Assembly (NCBI RefSeq): GCF_003252755.1 | Contig: NZ_QEPT01000004.1 | Location: forward strand, 62,001 to 126,000 | Length of the DNA: 64,000 nt | DNA from: Haemophilus parainfluenzae | Lineage (GTDB): Bacteria; Pseudomonadota; Gammaproteobacteria; Enterobacterales; Pasteurellaceae | Direction of reading: 5' to 3' | In this document: positions 44,866 to 58,769 of the stretch, one piece after another | Numbering within the stretch: the first letter of the stretch is position 1 | How the letters are laid out: the number at the start of each line of letters is the position of its first letter | Program-made: the position numbers and the translations under genes | The notes under the pieces: generated by a model | What the model saw: the letters and a program-made list of their open reading frames with translations, nothing else | Told to the model about the DNA's origin: nothing | Databases searched by the model: none

Positions 44866-46085
44866 ATGGCAAAGCAAAAACTCTTTTATTTTCAAGCCTA
44901 TGATCAGCGGCAACAATGGCAAAAAGGCAGTCTTGTTGCACAATCTAAACAAGCTGCACAATTTCTGTTAATTGCAAAAGGTTTTAGCCACATTCGCTTG
45001 CAACAAGATTGGCAACTTAATCAAAAACCTAAAAATGCAGAAATTAGTGCTTTATTGAATCAACTGGCTACATTACTCAGTTCCGCCATTCCATTAAAAA
45101 ATGCATTACATATTTTGCAAGACAACTGCACACAATTGGGTTTGCATCAGTGGCTTGGTGCCTTAATTGAGTTAATTGAAAGTGGTCTTCCGTTTTCACA
45201 AAGCTTGGAAATACAAGGAAAGTATTTAAATTTTCAAGAAATTCAGCTCATTCAAGTGGGGGAAATGACAGGAAAACTGGCGGAGGTATGTACTAAAATT
45301 GCAGAACGTCGAACGCAATCATTAACGCTTCAACGAAAATTACAAAAAATTATGCTTTATCCCGCCATGGTATTAGGTATTTCGCTTTCACTTACGTTGA
45401 TTTTATTACTCTTCGTTGTACCACAATTTGCTGAAATGTATGGTGAAAACTCCGCTGAACTGCCTACATTAACTGCTGTGTTATTAGCCATGTCTCAATT
45501 CCTACAACATCATTTTATCGCCTTGATGATTGTCTGTATTTTCGCTATTTTTATGCTAAAGATGGCATTAAAACATTCTCTTTGGCTAAATCAAAAAAAG
45601 AATGCACTGATTAGTCGCATGCCAATTTGGGGCAATATCATTTGCCTTTCTCGTTTAATCAGTTTTAGCCATAATCTGCAATTAATGCTTCAATCCGGTG
45701 TAGCCTTAACGCCTGCGTTAAATAGTTTTCTTCCCAAACAGCAAACCTGGCAAACACAACGTACTTTAAAAGGCGATATCCTGCTACAACAAGAAGTGCG
45801 GTCAATTTTACAGTGGGTTTCTCAAGGTTATCCATTTTCAGAAAGCGTCAGTAGCCATCTTTTCCCAATGGAAGCGCAGCAAATGCTACAAATTGGCGAA
45901 AAAAGTGGAAAACTTGCGTTGATGTTGCGCCATATTGCTGACAACTATCAAGAAAAGCTTAATCATCAAATTGATTTACTTTCCCAACTTTTAGAGCCAT
46001 TAATGATGCTCATTATTGGTAGTTTAATTGGTATCATAATGATGGGGATGTATCTGCCAATTTTTAATATGGGTTCGGTAATCCA

Positions 46086-46089
<4 letters not shown>
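44866..46089 (+). CDS. pilC: Type IV pilus inner-membrane platform protein PilC
   Basis: Platform protein that couples PilB to pilus assembly, 407 residues. It has the duplicated cytoplasmic T2SF-F domains (LLNQLATLLSSAIPLKNALH and SFSHNLQLMLQSGVALTPAL), separated and followed by three hydrophobic segments, the last being LLEPLMMLIIGSLIGIIMMG, a family motif. The stop overlaps the pilD start by four bases. Confidence 0.94.
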
Positions 46090-47665
<1,576 letters not shown>

Positions 47666-47669
<4 letters not shown>

Positions 47670-47947
47670 GTCTTCAGCATCATGATAATGGTAAACAGGG
47701 CGAGTTTTTCTTACTCGATGAACAAGGCAAGAAAATCGCAAAACTCACCTATTTTTATGAAACACCCGATACCATTAATGCTAATCACACGTTTGTTGAT
47801 GATTCTCTTCGAGGACAAGGTGTGGCGGACAAACTCTATCAAGCCTTAATTCATTTTATCCAAGCTAAAAAGCTGACATTGCACCCAACTTGTAGCTATA
47901 TCGCAAGAAAATGGGAACGAACCCAATCAGCTCAATCACAAGCTTAA
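47666..47947 (+). CDS. Small GNAT-family N-acetyltransferase (YjdJ-like)
   Basis: A 93-residue mini acetyltransferase of the single-domain Gcn5-related type. The acetyl-CoA-binding motif appears as [20 protein letters not shown] near residue 50, and the end [14 protein letters not shown] with its cysteine is the mark of this short group. The substrate is unknown. It begins inside the yacG stop (ATGA), so it is translationally coupled to coaE-yacG. Confidence 0.85.
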
Positions 47948-48036
47948 TCTTATTAATAAGCTCGTCATTTTTAAGGATATTTTTCCGACTTCGTGCTATC
48001 CTTAGCCCTATTTATTTCTGAGAACCATTATTTATC

Positions 48037-49296
48037 ATGCAAGAAAATTATTTAAGCCAGCAGCGATTTGCTGATCTTCCATTACATCCTATCGTACAAA
48101 AAGCCCTACAAGACAAGGGGTTTGAATATTGTACCCCGATTCAAGCATTATCATTACCTATCACGTTACAAGGAAAAGATGTTGCCGGCCAAGCGCAAAC
48201 CGGCACGGGTAAAACCATGGCATTTTTAACGGCAACCTTTCATCACTTATTAACACATCAACCTGATTTTGCCACCTCTCAACCTCGCGCATTAATTCTT
48301 GCACCAACCCGTGAACTGGCTGTGCAAATTAATAATGATGCAGAATTATTAGCTAAAACAAGTGGATTACGAACCGCACTTGCTTATGGTGGAGATGGCT
48401 ATGATAAACAGCTCAAAGCTATCGAAGCCGGTGTAGATATTTTAATTGGCACTACTGGTCGTGTGATTGATTATGTTAAACAAGGCATTATTCGTTTAGA
48501 TGACATTCAAGTCGTGGTATTGGACGAAGCGGATCGTATGTTTGATTTAGGATTCATTCGTGATATTCGTTATTTATTACGCAAGTGTCCTTCTCCGCAA
48601 GAACGCCTCACCATGCTCTTTTCTGCTACACTCTCTTACAAAGTGCGCGAACTTGCCTTTGAAGATATGAATTCCCCAGAATACATTGAAATTGAACCAG
48701 AACAAAAAACGGGACATCGAATTAAAGAGGAACTTTTCTATCCGTCAAATGAAGACAAAATCCCTCTCTTACTGACATTAATGGAAGAGGAATGGCCGGA
48801 GCGTTGTATTGTTTTTGCGAACACTAAACATAAATGTGAAGAAATTTGGGGCTATTTAGCAGCAGATGGCCATCGTGTTGGATTACTCACGGGTGATGTG
48901 GCACAGAAAAAACGTCTTTCATTGCTCAAACAATTTACAGATGGTGAGCTCGATATTCTCGTGGCAACTGATGTTGCGGCGCGTGGATTGCATATTTCAG
49001 ACGTGACTCATGTCTTCAACTTTGATTTACCCGATGATCGAGAAGATTACGTTCACCGTATTGGTCGTACTGGTCGAGCAGGTGAAAGTGGTGTGTCTAT
49101 CAGCTTTGCTTGTGAAGAATATGCGATGAATTTACCGGCAATTGAAGAATACATTAGTCATTCTATTCCTGTCAGTCAATATGACCCGAATTCATTGATT
49201 AGTGATATTCCAAAACCTTATCGTTTAAAGCACCATTCTACGTCCCAAACGAGAAATACTTCGACGAGAAAAACAAACTATCGTCGTAAAAACTAA
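48037..49296 (+). CDS. rhlB: ATP-dependent RNA helicase RhlB
   Basis: DEAD-box RNA helicase associated with the RNA degradosome. The 419-residue protein has the Q motif ([13 protein letters not shown]), motif I AQTGTGKT, Ia PTRELAVQ, motif [16 protein letters not shown], motif III SATL, and the C-terminal domain motifs TDVAARGLH and [10 protein letters not shown]. It ends in a basic tail ([13 protein letters not shown]). Length and sequence fit RhlB (E. coli 421). Single gene with a bidirectional terminator after the stop. Confidence 0.94.
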   Translation: MQENYLSQQRFADLPLHPIVQKALQDKGFEYCTPIQALSLPITLQGKDVAGQAQTGTGKTMAFLTATFHHLLTHQPDFATSQPRALILAPTRELAVQINNDAELLAKTSGLRTALAYGGDGYDKQLKAIEAGVDILIGTTGRVIDYVKQGIIRLDDIQVVVLDEADRMFDLGFIRDIRYLLRKCPSPQERLTMLFSATLSYKVRELAFEDMNSPEYIEIEPEQKTGHRIKEELFYPSNEDKIPLLLTLMEEEWPERCIVFANTKHKCEEIWGYLAADGHRVGLLTGDVAQKKRLSLLKQFTDGELDILVATDVAARGLHISDVTHVFNFDLPDDREDYVHRIGRTGRAGESGVSISFACEEYAMNLPAIEEYISHSIPVSQYDPNSLISDIPKPYRLKHHSTSQTRNTSTRKTNYRRKN

Positions 49297-49298
49297 AA

Positions 49299-49334
49299 AG
49301 AAAAGCTGATGAACTTCTTCATCAGCTTTTTTAT
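49299..49334. terminator. Bidirectional terminator between rhlB and mreD
   Basis: AAAAGCTGATGAA-CTT-CTTCATCAGCTTTT with an A-run on the left and T-run on the right. It ends rhlB on the plus strand and mreBCD on the minus strand (mreD stop at 49337). Confidence 0.85.
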
Positions 49335-49336
49335 GA

Positions 49337-49825
49337 TTAATGCAATCCAACTCTTCGACGCGCAGTACGCATCAATAAGAATACCCAAGGCCATAAGATG
49401 CCAGATGCAACAGCACCAAAGATTTCCTGCCAATTAAAAAATGCACCATGCAAAGAAAATTCAACCAAGAAAATAGCCACTCGAATGACAAAAACGAAAA
49501 GAAGTACTAATAAGCTTTGAAACCACAAGGAAAGGTTACGCAACATTAAGTAATATTTAGAAACAAAATAGAAGGTAATAGAAAGTACCAGCGCATGCAC
49601 GCCTAAAATAGAGCCTAGCACAATATCCCATAAAACTCCGAGTAAAAATGCCAAACCAATGCTTACTCTATCAGGTAAAGCAAGGGTCCAGTAAAGCAAG
49701 ACTAAAATCAACCAAGAAGGTTTAAAGGCTTGAAAGCCTGCTGGCCATGGCGCTAACTCCATCACTAATGCCACAACAAAAAAGCATAAAATGGTCGCCC
49801 ATTGAAAAATAAAACGCCCTTGCAT
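49337..49825 (-). CDS. mreD: Rod shape-determining protein MreD
   Basis: Membrane component of the elongasome, 162 residues with five or six hydrophobic segments (first ATILCFFVVALVMELAPWP). The short motif GVLWDIVLGSILGVHAL is typical of MreD. It overlaps mreC by one base and shares its terminator with rhlB. The order mreB-mreC-mreD is the standard one, and the associated PBP2-RodA pair is nearby at 56793-59884. Confidence 0.93.
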   Translation of the reverse strand: MQGRFIFQWATILCFFVVALVMELAPWPAGFQAFKPSWLILVLLYWTLALPDRVSIGLAFLLGVLWDIVLGSILGVHALVLSITFYFVSKYYLMLRNLSLWFQSLLVLLFVFVIRVAIFLVEFSLHGAFFNWQEIFGAVASGILWPWVFLLMRTARRRVGLH

Positions 49826-50889
49826 TAGTCTTCATCCCTATGTTCTTGTTGCTCTGGAGAAACCGGTTCCTCTTGTTGAGGCATTGTGGTCGGAATTTCA
49901 GGATCCACGATTTCTTTTCCTGTATGTGGTTGAGAGCTATCCGATTGATCATCCATAATTTTGGTTTTTCTCACAGAATGTTTTGCTTCATGAGCTTGGC
50001 TTTCCAAACGCTGCTGTACAAGACGACGCACTTCTTCCGGTGACATAGATTTGACTTTCGACATATCAAGATTGCTCGGCCAAAGTAAAAGCAGATAACG
50101 TAAACGATCTAACTCAGCCAAAGGTTTCGCTTTCACCGTTGCAAAGTAATTTGAGCCATCACGAGACACGCTTTGTACGACTGCCACAGGATAGCCTTCT
50201 ACAAAACGTCCGCCCAAACCCGAAGTTACTAATAAATCGCCTTTTTCAATATCCACGGAACGAGGTACATTATCTAAGGTAAGCTCATCAGAGTGTCCTG
50301 TACCACTCGCAATCACACGAACATCATTACGTAAAACTTGTACTGGAATTGAATGAGTCACATCCGTTAAAAGCAATACTCGGCTCGTATTTTCGCCCAC
50401 AGATATAATCTGTCCAATCATCCCTTTTTCATCAATTACGGGTTGACCGACATAAGCACCATCTCGCTCTCCTTGATTAATCACCACTTGTTGACGATAT
50501 ACATCGGTTTCAGCTGTAAGCACTTCTGCAATCTTTTTATATTCATCGGTACGTAAAGGCGAATTAAGAAGTAAACGAAGACGTTGGTTTTCTACCTTGA
50601 GTTGGTCCAATAATAAAAGATCGGCATTTTTCTCACGCAACTGCTCACGCAATACTTTATTTTCAATAAGCAGTTTGTTGGTATCCACCAAGTTACTTGA
50701 TACACCATCTAGAACTGTTCTTGGCCCATTCGCAAGGTAATACAAGCCCCCCACGGCAGTTTCCATGACACTACGCGCCTTCGTCATTGATGAGGTTTGC
50801 CCATCAACTAAAATGAGTGTCATCGAAGCAATCACCGCTAATGTGAGTCGGATACCTAATGGTGGTGCTTTACCAAAAATGGGTTTCAT
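49825..50889 (-). CDS. mreC: Rod shape-determining protein MreC
   Basis: Periplasmic scaffold of the elongation complex, 354 residues. One N-terminal membrane segment (residues ~12-30) is followed by a coiled coil around residues 70-105 (NKVLREQLREKNADLLLLDQ) and the beta-rich MreC domain (VIDEKGMIGQIISVG, LLVTSGLGGRFVEGYPVA). The last ~60 residues are a low-complexity, charged Q/P/E extension not found in the family core. An inverted uptake-signal hairpin separates it from mreB. Confidence 0.94.
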   Translation of the reverse strand: MKPIFGKAPPLGIRLTLAVIASMTLILVDGQTSSMTKARSVMETAVGGLYYLANGPRTVLDGVSSNLVDTNKLLIENKVLREQLREKNADLLLLDQLKVENQRLRLLLNSPLRTDEYKKIAEVLTAETDVYRQQVVINQGERDGAYVGQPVIDEKGMIGQIISVGENTSRVLLLTDVTHSIPVQVLRNDVRVIASGTGHSDELTLDNVPRSVDIEKGDLLVTSGLGGRFVEGYPVAVVQSVSRDGSNYFATVKAKPLAELDRLRYLLLLWPSNLDMSKVKSMSPEEVRRLVQQRLESQAHEAKHSVRKTKIMDDQSDSSQPHTGKEIVDPEIPTTMPQQEEPVSPEQQEHRDED

Positions 50890-50913
50890 TCACTGTCCTA
50901 GGGTTGAAAGGAA

Positions 50914-50967
50914 AAGTGCGGTCAAAAAATCAGACAAATTAAAACGCCGATTTTTCTAACCGCACTT
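50914..50967. terminator. Inverted uptake-signal pair between mreB and mreC
   Basis: AAGTGCGGT (50914-50922) and ACCGCACTT (50959-50967) with further pairing GATTTTT/AAAAATC toward the loop give a stem of up to about 16 pairs. It lies between the mreB stop and the mreC start, and so can dampen transcription of mreC and mreD relative to mreB. Confidence 0.65.
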
Positions 50968-50974
50968 TTAGAGA

Positions 50975-52063
<1,089 letters not shown>

Positions 52064-52201
52064 TCATTTCTGAGCATAGAAAAAAATTGTGCTAAATGTA
52101 TCAAAAAATCGAGTTTGATAACAGGATTTTTTAATTTGATCGCCCACACTTCCCCTACTATTTTTTCAAGCAAGGTAAGTGAGGTCAATTCTAGTTGTAT
52201 T

Positions 52202-53992
52202 TTATACGAGATTTCGGTCAGTGAATTGCCACTTGCCGTTACCTAAAATCATCAATTGCTGCTGATGGAAAGCTTGTAAGGTTGAATGATGTCCCACGCT
52301 AATAACGGTTGTATAAGGTAAGCGTTCTTTTAATAGATGATACATCGTATCTTCTAAGCCTTCATCCATACTCGCCGTGGCTTCGTCTAGGAATGCGACT
52401 TTCGGTTTGTGTAACAGCAAACGAGCAAAAGCCAAACGTTGTTGCTCACCAAGTGATAGAATACGTGTCCAATCTTGCTCTTGCTCTAAACGATCTTGTA
52501 AATGGCCTAAAGACACTCGTTTTAATACCTCAATCATCTCATCACGATTAAAGGTCTTTTCTTCATTCGGATAAGCCAGTGCCGTTAACAAACTACCTTG
52601 CGGTAAATAAGGCTTTTGCGATAAGAAAAGTTGGTGAGTTGGACAATACACATCTCCTTCAGAATATGCCCAAAGCCCTGCCACAGTTCTCAACAACGTG
52701 GTTTTACCCACGCCTGAATTACCTTGAATTAATAGGGTTGAACCTTGTGGCAGCGTCAAATTTAAATTCTCAATTAAGGTTTTTCCAAATGGATTACTGA
52801 TGCTTAAATCCTTAAAGATCACGTCAGTTTCATGTTCGTGTAAATGCGACGTAGATTGACGATTCGCCATATCAATCGCATAACCAAAGCCGGTCAAACG
52901 ATCCAATGTGGCTTTGTATCCGGCAAAACCATCGTAAGAATTACGGAAGAACGAAAGATTGGAATGCAACTTACCAAATACTTGTAGCGTTTGCATCAGA
53001 TCACCAAGTTTAATTTGCTTCTCAAAATAGCGACCGACTTGAATAAGCAAAGGAAACACAACAGAAACTTGGCTAACTACTAAGTTAAAACCAGAGAATT
53101 TTAAAGTTCGATAAACAATATCCCACATGTTATTGATCACCGCACTAAATTGTTTATAAAGCTGACTACGCTCAACTTTCTCACCGGCATAAAATGCCAC
53201 ACTTTCCGCATATTCCTTGATACGAATTAAAGAATAACGATAGTTAGCGTTTAAACGTTCGTTGACGAAATTCAACATAATTAACGGACGTCCCAAACGG
53301 AATGCTATCGCGGTAGTAATAATCACATAAGCGAAGACCAAGAACACCATCATGCGTGGAATTTCAGTACCAAATACCATCATTGACCCCGCTAATCCCC
53401 ACAATAAGATCGTATAAGAAATCATGGAGGTGACGGCATCAATCACTCCTGTACTTAAAGAAAGCGTGGTTCTAACATAGGATTGCACATCTTGTTGAAT
53501 ACGTTGATCGGGGTTATCTAAGTTGGCAGACACATACTGGGTTTTATAGTACGCGCGGTCCCCCATCCATTTATCCACTAACTGACCGTTTAGCCATTCA
53601 ATCCAATCAATAGAAAAACGTTGTTCTAAATAGTAGCTAAGTAATGCGGCAATCACTGAACTTGTCGCAATCACACAAAACAGTACCATTTGATCCCAAA
53701 ATACAGGTTCATTAAATTCCTGCAAGGATGTGTACATATTGTTATACCACTCGGAATGCACCAAGCTAATACGCACGCTAACCAATGTCATCGCCACAAT
53801 TAATAAGAAAAATAGCAAAGGTTTAATACTTCGGCGTGGTGAAAGATACCCACCAGCAAATTGCCAAAATTGTTTTCCCCAATGGGTAAAACGGACTAAT
53901 AAGAAAATACCAAAGCTAAACACAACAGCCGTCATCGCTAATGTTTTTACTATCCATAAAAGTGAATTAATGGCTTCTTGAGCGTAATCCAT
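52202..53992 (-). CDS. SbmA/BacA-like ABC transporter, fused permease-ATPase (YddA family)
   Basis: A single-chain ABC half transporter of about 596 residues. The N-terminal ~330 residues contain six membrane segments of the SbmA/BacA-like ABC_membrane_2 type (with YNNMYTSLQEFNEPVFWDQM and NPDQRIQQDVQSYV), then the ATPase with Walker A GNSGVGKTT, signature LSLGEQQRLAFARLLL and Walker B KVAFLDEATASMDE. Relatives move vitamin B12, bleomycin or antimicrobial peptides, but the substrate is open. The frame begins 11 codons upstream at an ATG within an uptake signal; AGG is well spaced only for the ATG at 53992, so I chose that. Confidence 0.87.
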   Translation of the reverse strand: MDYAQEAINSLLWIVKTLAMTAVVFSFGIFLLVRFTHWGKQFWQFAGGYLSPRRSIKPLLFFLLIVAMTLVSVRISLVHSEWYNNMYTSLQEFNEPVFWDQMVLFCVIATSSVIAALLSYYLEQRFSIDWIEWLNGQLVDKWMGDRAYYKTQYVSANLDNPDQRIQQDVQSYVRTTLSLSTGVIDAVTSMISYTILLWGLAGSMMVFGTEIPRMMVFLVFAYVIITTAIAFRLGRPLIMLNFVNERLNANYRYSLIRIKEYAESVAFYAGEKVERSQLYKQFSAVINNMWDIVYRTLKFSGFNLVVSQVSVVFPLLIQVGRYFEKQIKLGDLMQTLQVFGKLHSNLSFFRNSYDGFAGYKATLDRLTGFGYAIDMANRQSTSHLHEHETDVIFKDLSISNPFGKTLIENLNLTLPQGSTLLIQGNSGVGKTTLLRTVAGLWAYSEGDVYCPTHQLFLSQKPYLPQGSLLTALAYPNEEKTFNRDEMIEVLKRVSLGHLQDRLEQEQDWTRILSLGEQQRLAFARLLLHKPKVAFLDEATASMDEGLEDTMYHLLKERLPYTTVISVGHHSTLQAFHQQQLMILGNGKWQFTDRNLV

Positions 53993-54111
53993 AATCAACC
54001 TATAAAATTTAAAAAGTGCGGTCATTTTAGGCGGTGTTTATTTTTAAGCAAGAAAAAATGTGATGAAGATAACATTTTTTGACTTTGTCACAAGCGGGTA
54101 AAAAATCAAGT

Positions 54112-54120
54112 TGATATAAT
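54112..54120 (+). promoter_or_regulatory. Extended -10 promoter of yidE
   Basis: TGATATAAT combines the TGN extension with a perfect TATAAT (54115-54120). No good -35 lies 17 bases upstream, which extended -10 promoters tolerate. A start near 54127 leaves a short leader to the ATG at 54158, with AGAGG as ribosome binding site. Confidence 0.6.
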
Positions 54121-54157
54121 CCAAAATAGTTAAATTTTTAATAAATTAGAGGTCGAC

Positions 54158-55810
54158 ATGAGTGAAACTGCGATTACCATTGGTTTACTTGCCTTAGTTG
54201 CCATCATTGGTCTATGGATCGGGCATTTTAAAATTAAAGGTGTAGGGCTAGGTATTGGTGGCGTGCTATTCGGTGGTATTTTCGTTGCCCATTTTACCAC
54301 GCAATATGGCATAAAACTGGATAGCCATACGTTACATTTCGTACAAGAATTCGGGTTAATTCTGTTTGTTTATACGATAGGTATTCAAGTCGGTCCCGGA
54401 TTTTTTGCATCCTTACGAAAATCAGGCTTAACTTTAAATGGATTAGGGATCTTAATCGTTGCACTCGGTGCACTCGTGACGACTCTCATTTATAAGCTTG
54501 TAGATATTCCTCTTGATGTGACGCTTGGTATTTACTCTGGTGCTGTCACCAATACGCCATCTCTCGGTGCGGGTCAGCAAATTCTTTCTGAATTAGGGAT
54601 GTCGCAAACGACGTCTAATATGGGGATGGCCTATGCGATGGCCTATCCTTTTGGGATTTGTGGCATTTTGCTTTCTATGTGGCTTATTCGTCTTTTCTTT
54701 AAAATTAAAGTGGATGAAGAAGCAGCAAATTTTGAAAAAGAAACAGGTAACGATAAAGAAGCGCTCAAAAGCCTATCTCTAAGAGTCACCAATACCAATC
54801 TCAACGGTATCCATTTGATTGAAATTCCAGGTTTTGATGATGAAGATGTCGTCTGCTCTCGATTGAAACGAGGTGAGCTTGTTATTGTGCCGAAAGCGGA
54901 TACCAATGTTCAGCTTGATGATATTTTACATTTAGTTGGTAACCCTGAAGGCTTGAAAAAAATGCATCTGATTATCGGGGAAGAAGTTGATGTTCCAGTC
55001 GCAAGCTTAAGTGGAGAAATTCGTTCTGAGCGAGTGGTCGTGACAAATGAAAAAGTGCTCGGAAAACAAATTCGTCATCTCGGCATTCATCAAAAATACG
55101 GTGTAGTCATTTCACGTTTAAACCGAGCAGGTGTCGAATTAGTACCAACTGCACATACAACACTTCAATTTGGTGATGTATTACACATGGTGGGTAAAAC
55201 TGATATTCTCAACCAAGCAATTTCAGTGATCGGGAACGCCAAACAGAAACTGTTACAAGTACAAATGTTGCCAGTATTTATTGGGATTGGCTTAGGGGTA
55301 TTACTCGGTTCCATTCCTTTCTATATTCCAGGCTTCCCTGTGGCATTGAAATTAGGGCTAGCGGGCGGGCCATTAGTTGTCGCGTTAATCTTGGCTCGAA
55401 TTGGTTCTATAGGCAAACTCTATTGGTTTATGCCACCGAGTGCGAACTTGGCATTGCGAGAAATTGGTATAGTGCTCTTCCTCGCTGTAGTCGGTTTAAA
55501 ATCTGGCGGTAGCTTTGTTGACACACTCACTCATGGTTCTGGTCTTGAATGGATGGGATATGGTATTTTTATTACGCTTATTCCATTAATCATTGTCGGT
55601 GTGATTGCCCGATTATATGCGAAATTAAATTATCTTTCTCTTTGTGGTTTATTGGCGGGGTCGATGACTGATCCTCCAGCGCTCGCTTTCGCAAACGAAC
55701 TAAAAGAAGGAAGCGGTGCCGCAGCACTCTCCTATGCGACAGTCTATCCGCTCACAATGTTCTTGCGAATTATTTCACCGCAATTATTAGCCATTCTATT
55801 ATGGGTTTAA
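54158..55810 (+). CDS. yidE: AspT/YidE family transporter (duplicated membrane domain with TrkA-C domains)
   Basis: A 550-residue putative antiporter. It has two related five- to six-segment membrane domains (the first contains [20 protein letters not shown], the second [20 protein letters not shown]) on either side of two TrkA-C regulatory domains (residues ~195-280 and ~285-365). The closest named protein is E. coli YidE. The homologous AspT exchanges aspartate and alanine, but the substrate here is unknown. It precedes rsfS and has a strong terminator after it. Confidence 0.88.
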   Translation: MSETAITIGLLALVAIIGLWIGHFKIKGVGLGIGGVLFGGIFVAHFTTQYGIKLDSHTLHFVQEFGLILFVYTIGIQVGPGFFASLRKSGLTLNGLGILIVALGALVTTLIYKLVDIPLDVTLGIYSGAVTNTPSLGAGQQILSELGMSQTTSNMGMAYAMAYPFGICGILLSMWLIRLFFKIKVDEEAANFEKETGNDKEALKSLSLRVTNTNLNGIHLIEIPGFDDEDVVCSRLKRGELVIVPKADTNVQLDDILHLVGNPEGLKKMHLIIGEEVDVPVASLSGEIRSERVVVTNEKVLGKQIRHLGIHQKYGVVISRLNRAGVELVPTAHTTLQFGDVLHMVGKTDILNQAISVIGNAKQKLLQVQMLPVFIGIGLGVLLGSIPFYIPGFPVALKLGLAGGPLVVALILARIGSIGKLYWFMPPSANLALREIGIVLFLAVVGLKSGGSFVDTLTHGSGLEWMGYGIFITLIPLIIVGVIARLYAKLNYLSLCGLLAGSMTDPPALAFANELKEGSGAAALSYATVYPLTMFLRIISPQLLAILLWV

Positions 55811-55817
55811 CTCCTTC

Positions 55818-55850
55818 AAACTTGGGGCAGAATAGCTGCCCCAAGTTTTA
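55818..55850 (+). terminator. Terminator of yidE
   Basis: AAACTTGGGGCAG-AATAG-CTGCCCCAAGTTT, a 13-base perfect stem with a T-run. Confidence 0.9.
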
Positions 55851-55961
55851 TTACTAAGCAGCATTACGACCATAAAACAATTCAAATAAAATCGGCCCCA
55901 AGCCTACCCCTTTCCTTCATTCAATGATAGAATTCATCGCTTTATTTAGATAGGAAAAGAA

Positions 55962-56270
55962 ATGTCATTAGTTGAATTTGTAATTGATAAACTCGATGAT
56001 TTAAAAGGCACTGAAATTGTGCATTTTGATGTAAAAGGCAAATCATCGATTACTGAAAATATGATTATTTGTACCGGCACATCTAGCCGCCAAGTCGCAG
56101 CTATGGCCGATAACCTTATTGCAGAATGTAAAAAAGCCGGTTATGAAACCTTTGGTGAAGAAGGTCGTAATACAGCGGATTGGATCGTGGTTGATCTCGG
56201 TCAAACCATCGTTCACATTATGCAGCGCGATGCACGTGAAATGTATCAATTAGAAAAACTTTGGGCATAA
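55962..56270 (+). CDS. rsfS: Ribosome silencing factor RsfS
   Basis: A 102-residue protein that binds L14 and blocks subunit joining in stationary phase. It has the family segments [24 protein letters not shown] (read in two parts) and [20 protein letters not shown]. It starts the block that leads to mrdA-rodA, and the next gene rlmH follows 39 bases later after an uptake signal at 56270-56278 that begins on the last base of the stop codon. Confidence 0.95.
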   Translation: MSLVEFVIDKLDDLKGTEIVHFDVKGKSSITENMIICTGTSSRQVAAMADNLIAECKKAGYETFGEEGRNTADWIVVDLGQTIVHIMQRDAREMYQLEKLWA

Positions 56271-56309
56271 AGTGCGGTCAATTTTGACGGTGTTTTAAAA
56301 GGGAAAAGG

Positions 56310-56777
56310 ATGAAAATCACATTAATTGCAGTGGGCACAAAAATGCCGGCTTGGGTTACCACCGGATTTGAAGAATATCAACGTCGTTTTCCCAAAGACA
56401 TGCCTTTTGAACTCATTGAAATCCCTGCGGGAAAGCGTGGAAAAAATGCGGATATTAAACGCATCTTAGAGCAAGAAGGCAAAGCAATGCTCGCTGCTTG
56501 CGGAAAAGGCAAAGTAGTCACATTAGATATCCCAGGCAAACCTTGGACAACACCACAACTTGCTGAGCAATTAGAAGGTTGGAAAAATGATGGTCGTGAT
56601 GTGTGCTTGCTTATTGGCGGGCCAGAAGGCTTATCCCCTGAATGCAAAGCGGCAGCAGAACAAAGTTGGTCACTGTCACCACTCACACTGCCCCATCCAT
56701 TAGTGCGAGTTATCGTGGCAGAAAGTTTATACCGCGCGTGGTCACTGACAACAAACCATCCTTATCACAGAGAATAA
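56310..56777 (+). CDS. rlmH: 23S rRNA pseudouridine(1915) methyltransferase RlmH
   Basis: SPOUT-class methyltransferase that methylates the N3 of pseudouridine 1915 on assembled ribosomes. Its 155 residues are the standard length. The knot-forming motif [12 protein letters not shown] near residue 100 and the C-terminal [19 protein letters not shown] and NHPYHRE bind SAM. It lies between rsfS and mrdA in the conserved order; mrdA follows 15 bases later. Confidence 0.97.
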   Translation: MKITLIAVGTKMPAWVTTGFEEYQRRFPKDMPFELIEIPAGKRGKNADIKRILEQEGKAMLAACGKGKVVTLDIPGKPWTTPQLAEQLEGWKNDGRDVCLLIGGPEGLSPECKAAAEQSWSLSPLTLPHPLVRVIVAESLYRAWSLTTNHPYHRE

Positions 56778-56792
56778 CGTATTACATTACCG

Positions 56793-58769
56793 ATGAATTT
56801 AAAAAAATTCTTTTCTGCACCAACTAATGAACCGATCCGCGATAAAAAAGCAGAACGGAACTTGTTTGCACGTCGAACATTGGTAGCATTCATCGGTATT
56901 TTAGCCCTAAGTGGCGTGCTATTTGCCAATATTTACCATCTACAGGTGGTGAATTACGACATGTATCAAACTCGCTCTAATGGTAACCGTATTAAATTAC
57001 TTCCGCTTCCTCCTACTCGTGGATTAATTTACGACCGTTACGGCGAATTACTGGCAGAAAACCTCACCTTTTTCGGTTTATATATCGTGCCGGAAAAAAC
57101 AGAAAATTTAGACCGCACTTTTGAAGAATTGCGCTATGTTGTAGGGTTAACTGATGAAGACATTGAGCATTTCAAAAAAGAACGTCGTCGCGGTACACGT
57201 TATACGCCGATTTTACTCAAACCAAGTTTAACGGAAGAACAAATTGCCCGTTTTGCAGTAAACCAGTATAAATATCCAAGTCTTGATGTTCGCCCTTATT
57301 TCAAACGAAATTACCTATATGGCGAAGCCATGACTCACATTTTAGGTTATGTGGGACGCATTAATGACCGAGATGTTGAACGCCTGAAAAAAGAAGAAAA
57401 ATTTGCTAACTATTCCGGCTCTACGGACATGGGAAAACTGGGTATTGAGCGTTATTACGAAGAACAACTCCATGGTACAACCGGTTTTGAAGAGGTTGAA
57501 ATTAATAACCGTGGTAAAGTTATTCGTAAATTACGTGAGCAACCAGCCACCGCGGGTAAAAGTATTCATCTGACCATCGATTTTACCCTTCAGCGCTTTA
57601 TTATGTCGCTTCTTTCAGGTCAAAAAGGCGCTGTTGTTGTGCTTGACCCGAAAGATAACAGTGTATTAGCGATGGTTTCAACACCAAGTTATGACAATAA
57701 TTTATTCGTCGATGGCATTTCTTCTAGTGATTATAAACGTTTACTCGAAGACCCTACTCGACCGCTTTACAGTCGTGCGACGCAAGGGGTGTATCCACCG
57801 GCCTCTACGGTAAAACCATTCGTTGCTGTTGCCGCATTAACTGAAGGGGTGATTACACCTAATACCACGATTTTTGACCCAGGCTACTGGACATTACCAA
57901 ACTCAACAAAACGTTTCCGAGATTGGAAAAAAACAGGGCATGGCTATACGGATTTAAACAAAGCCATTACTGAATCATCGGATACCTTCTTCTATCAAAC
58001 CGCCTTTAATTTAGGTATTGATCGTTTTTCCATGTGGATGAAGCGTTTTGGGTTTGGTATGCCTACTGGTATCGAAATTCAAGAAGAAGCCACGGCCAAT
58101 ATGCCGAGTAAAGAATGGAAACAAAAACGTTACAAAAAACCTTGGGTACAGGGCGATACAATCTCAGTGGGTATTGGGCAGGGGTATTGGACAGCGACAC
58201 CATTACAAGTGGCAAAAGCGACCTCTATTGTGGTCAATAACGGTAAAATTCATACGCCACATTTAATGAAATCAGTTGAAGGTGCCACCATTGAACCGTA
58301 TCAAGACCCGCTTTTATATGAAGATATTACCGATCCAAAACAAGCTTATTGGGATGCCGCTAAGCGCGGGATGTTCAATGTAGTAAATTCAGGTGCAGGG
58401 ACAGGGCGAAAAGCTTTTATCGGCACGAATTACCATGTAGCAGGGAAATCCGGCACAGCACAAGTGTTCAGCTTAAAGGAAAACCAAAAATATAATGCCG
58501 CTGGGTTAAAAAAAGAACTACATGACCATGCTTGGTTCACGGCTTATGCGCCTTATGAAGATCCAAAATTAGTTGTCACCATTATTTTAGAAAACGCGGG
58601 CGGTGGTTCAAGTAATGCGGCGCCAATTGTACGGCAAATTATGGATTTCTACTTGAATAAACGCTTGCCGCAAATTGAACGTCTAGAAAATGCTGAAAAA
58701 GAGAAAAAGACGAACCAAACTGATTTAGATGCGCCAGCACTAGAATCTCAACCAAGTGAGAATGAATAA
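56793..58769 (+). CDS. mrdA: Penicillin-binding protein 2 (peptidoglycan transpeptidase)
   Basis: Class B transpeptidase for lateral wall growth, partner of RodA and MreBCD. The 658-residue protein has an N-terminal membrane anchor (~residues 30-50), the pedestal domain, and the transpeptidase motifs STVK (in [10 protein letters not shown] near residue 336), SSD ([10 protein letters not shown]) and KSGT ([11 protein letters not shown]). The C-terminal tail [20 protein letters not shown] is an unconserved extension. It overlaps rodA by one base. Confidence 0.96.
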   Translation: MNLKKFFSAPTNEPIRDKKAERNLFARRTLVAFIGILALSGVLFANIYHLQVVNYDMYQTRSNGNRIKLLPLPPTRGLIYDRYGELLAENLTFFGLYIVPEKTENLDRTFEELRYVVGLTDEDIEHFKKERRRGTRYTPILLKPSLTEEQIARFAVNQYKYPSLDVRPYFKRNYLYGEAMTHILGYVGRINDRDVERLKKEEKFANYSGSTDMGKLGIERYYEEQLHGTTGFEEVEINNRGKVIRKLREQPATAGKSIHLTIDFTLQRFIMSLLSGQKGAVVVLDPKDNSVLAMVSTPSYDNNLFVDGISSSDYKRLLEDPTRPLYSRATQGVYPPASTVKPFVAVAALTEGVITPNTTIFDPGYWTLPNSTKRFRDWKKTGHGYTDLNKAITESSDTFFYQTAFNLGIDRFSMWMKRFGFGMPTGIEIQEEATANMPSKEWKQKRYKKPWVQGDTISVGIGQGYWTATPLQVAKATSIVVNNGKIHTPHLMKSVEGATIEPYQDPLLYEDITDPKQAYWDAAKRGMFNVVNSGAGTGRKAFIGTNYHVAGKSGTAQVFSLKENQKYNAAGLKKELHDHAWFTAYAPYEDPKLVVTIILENAGGGSSNAAPIVRQIMDFYLNKRLPQIERLENAEKEKKTNQTDLDAPALESQPSENE

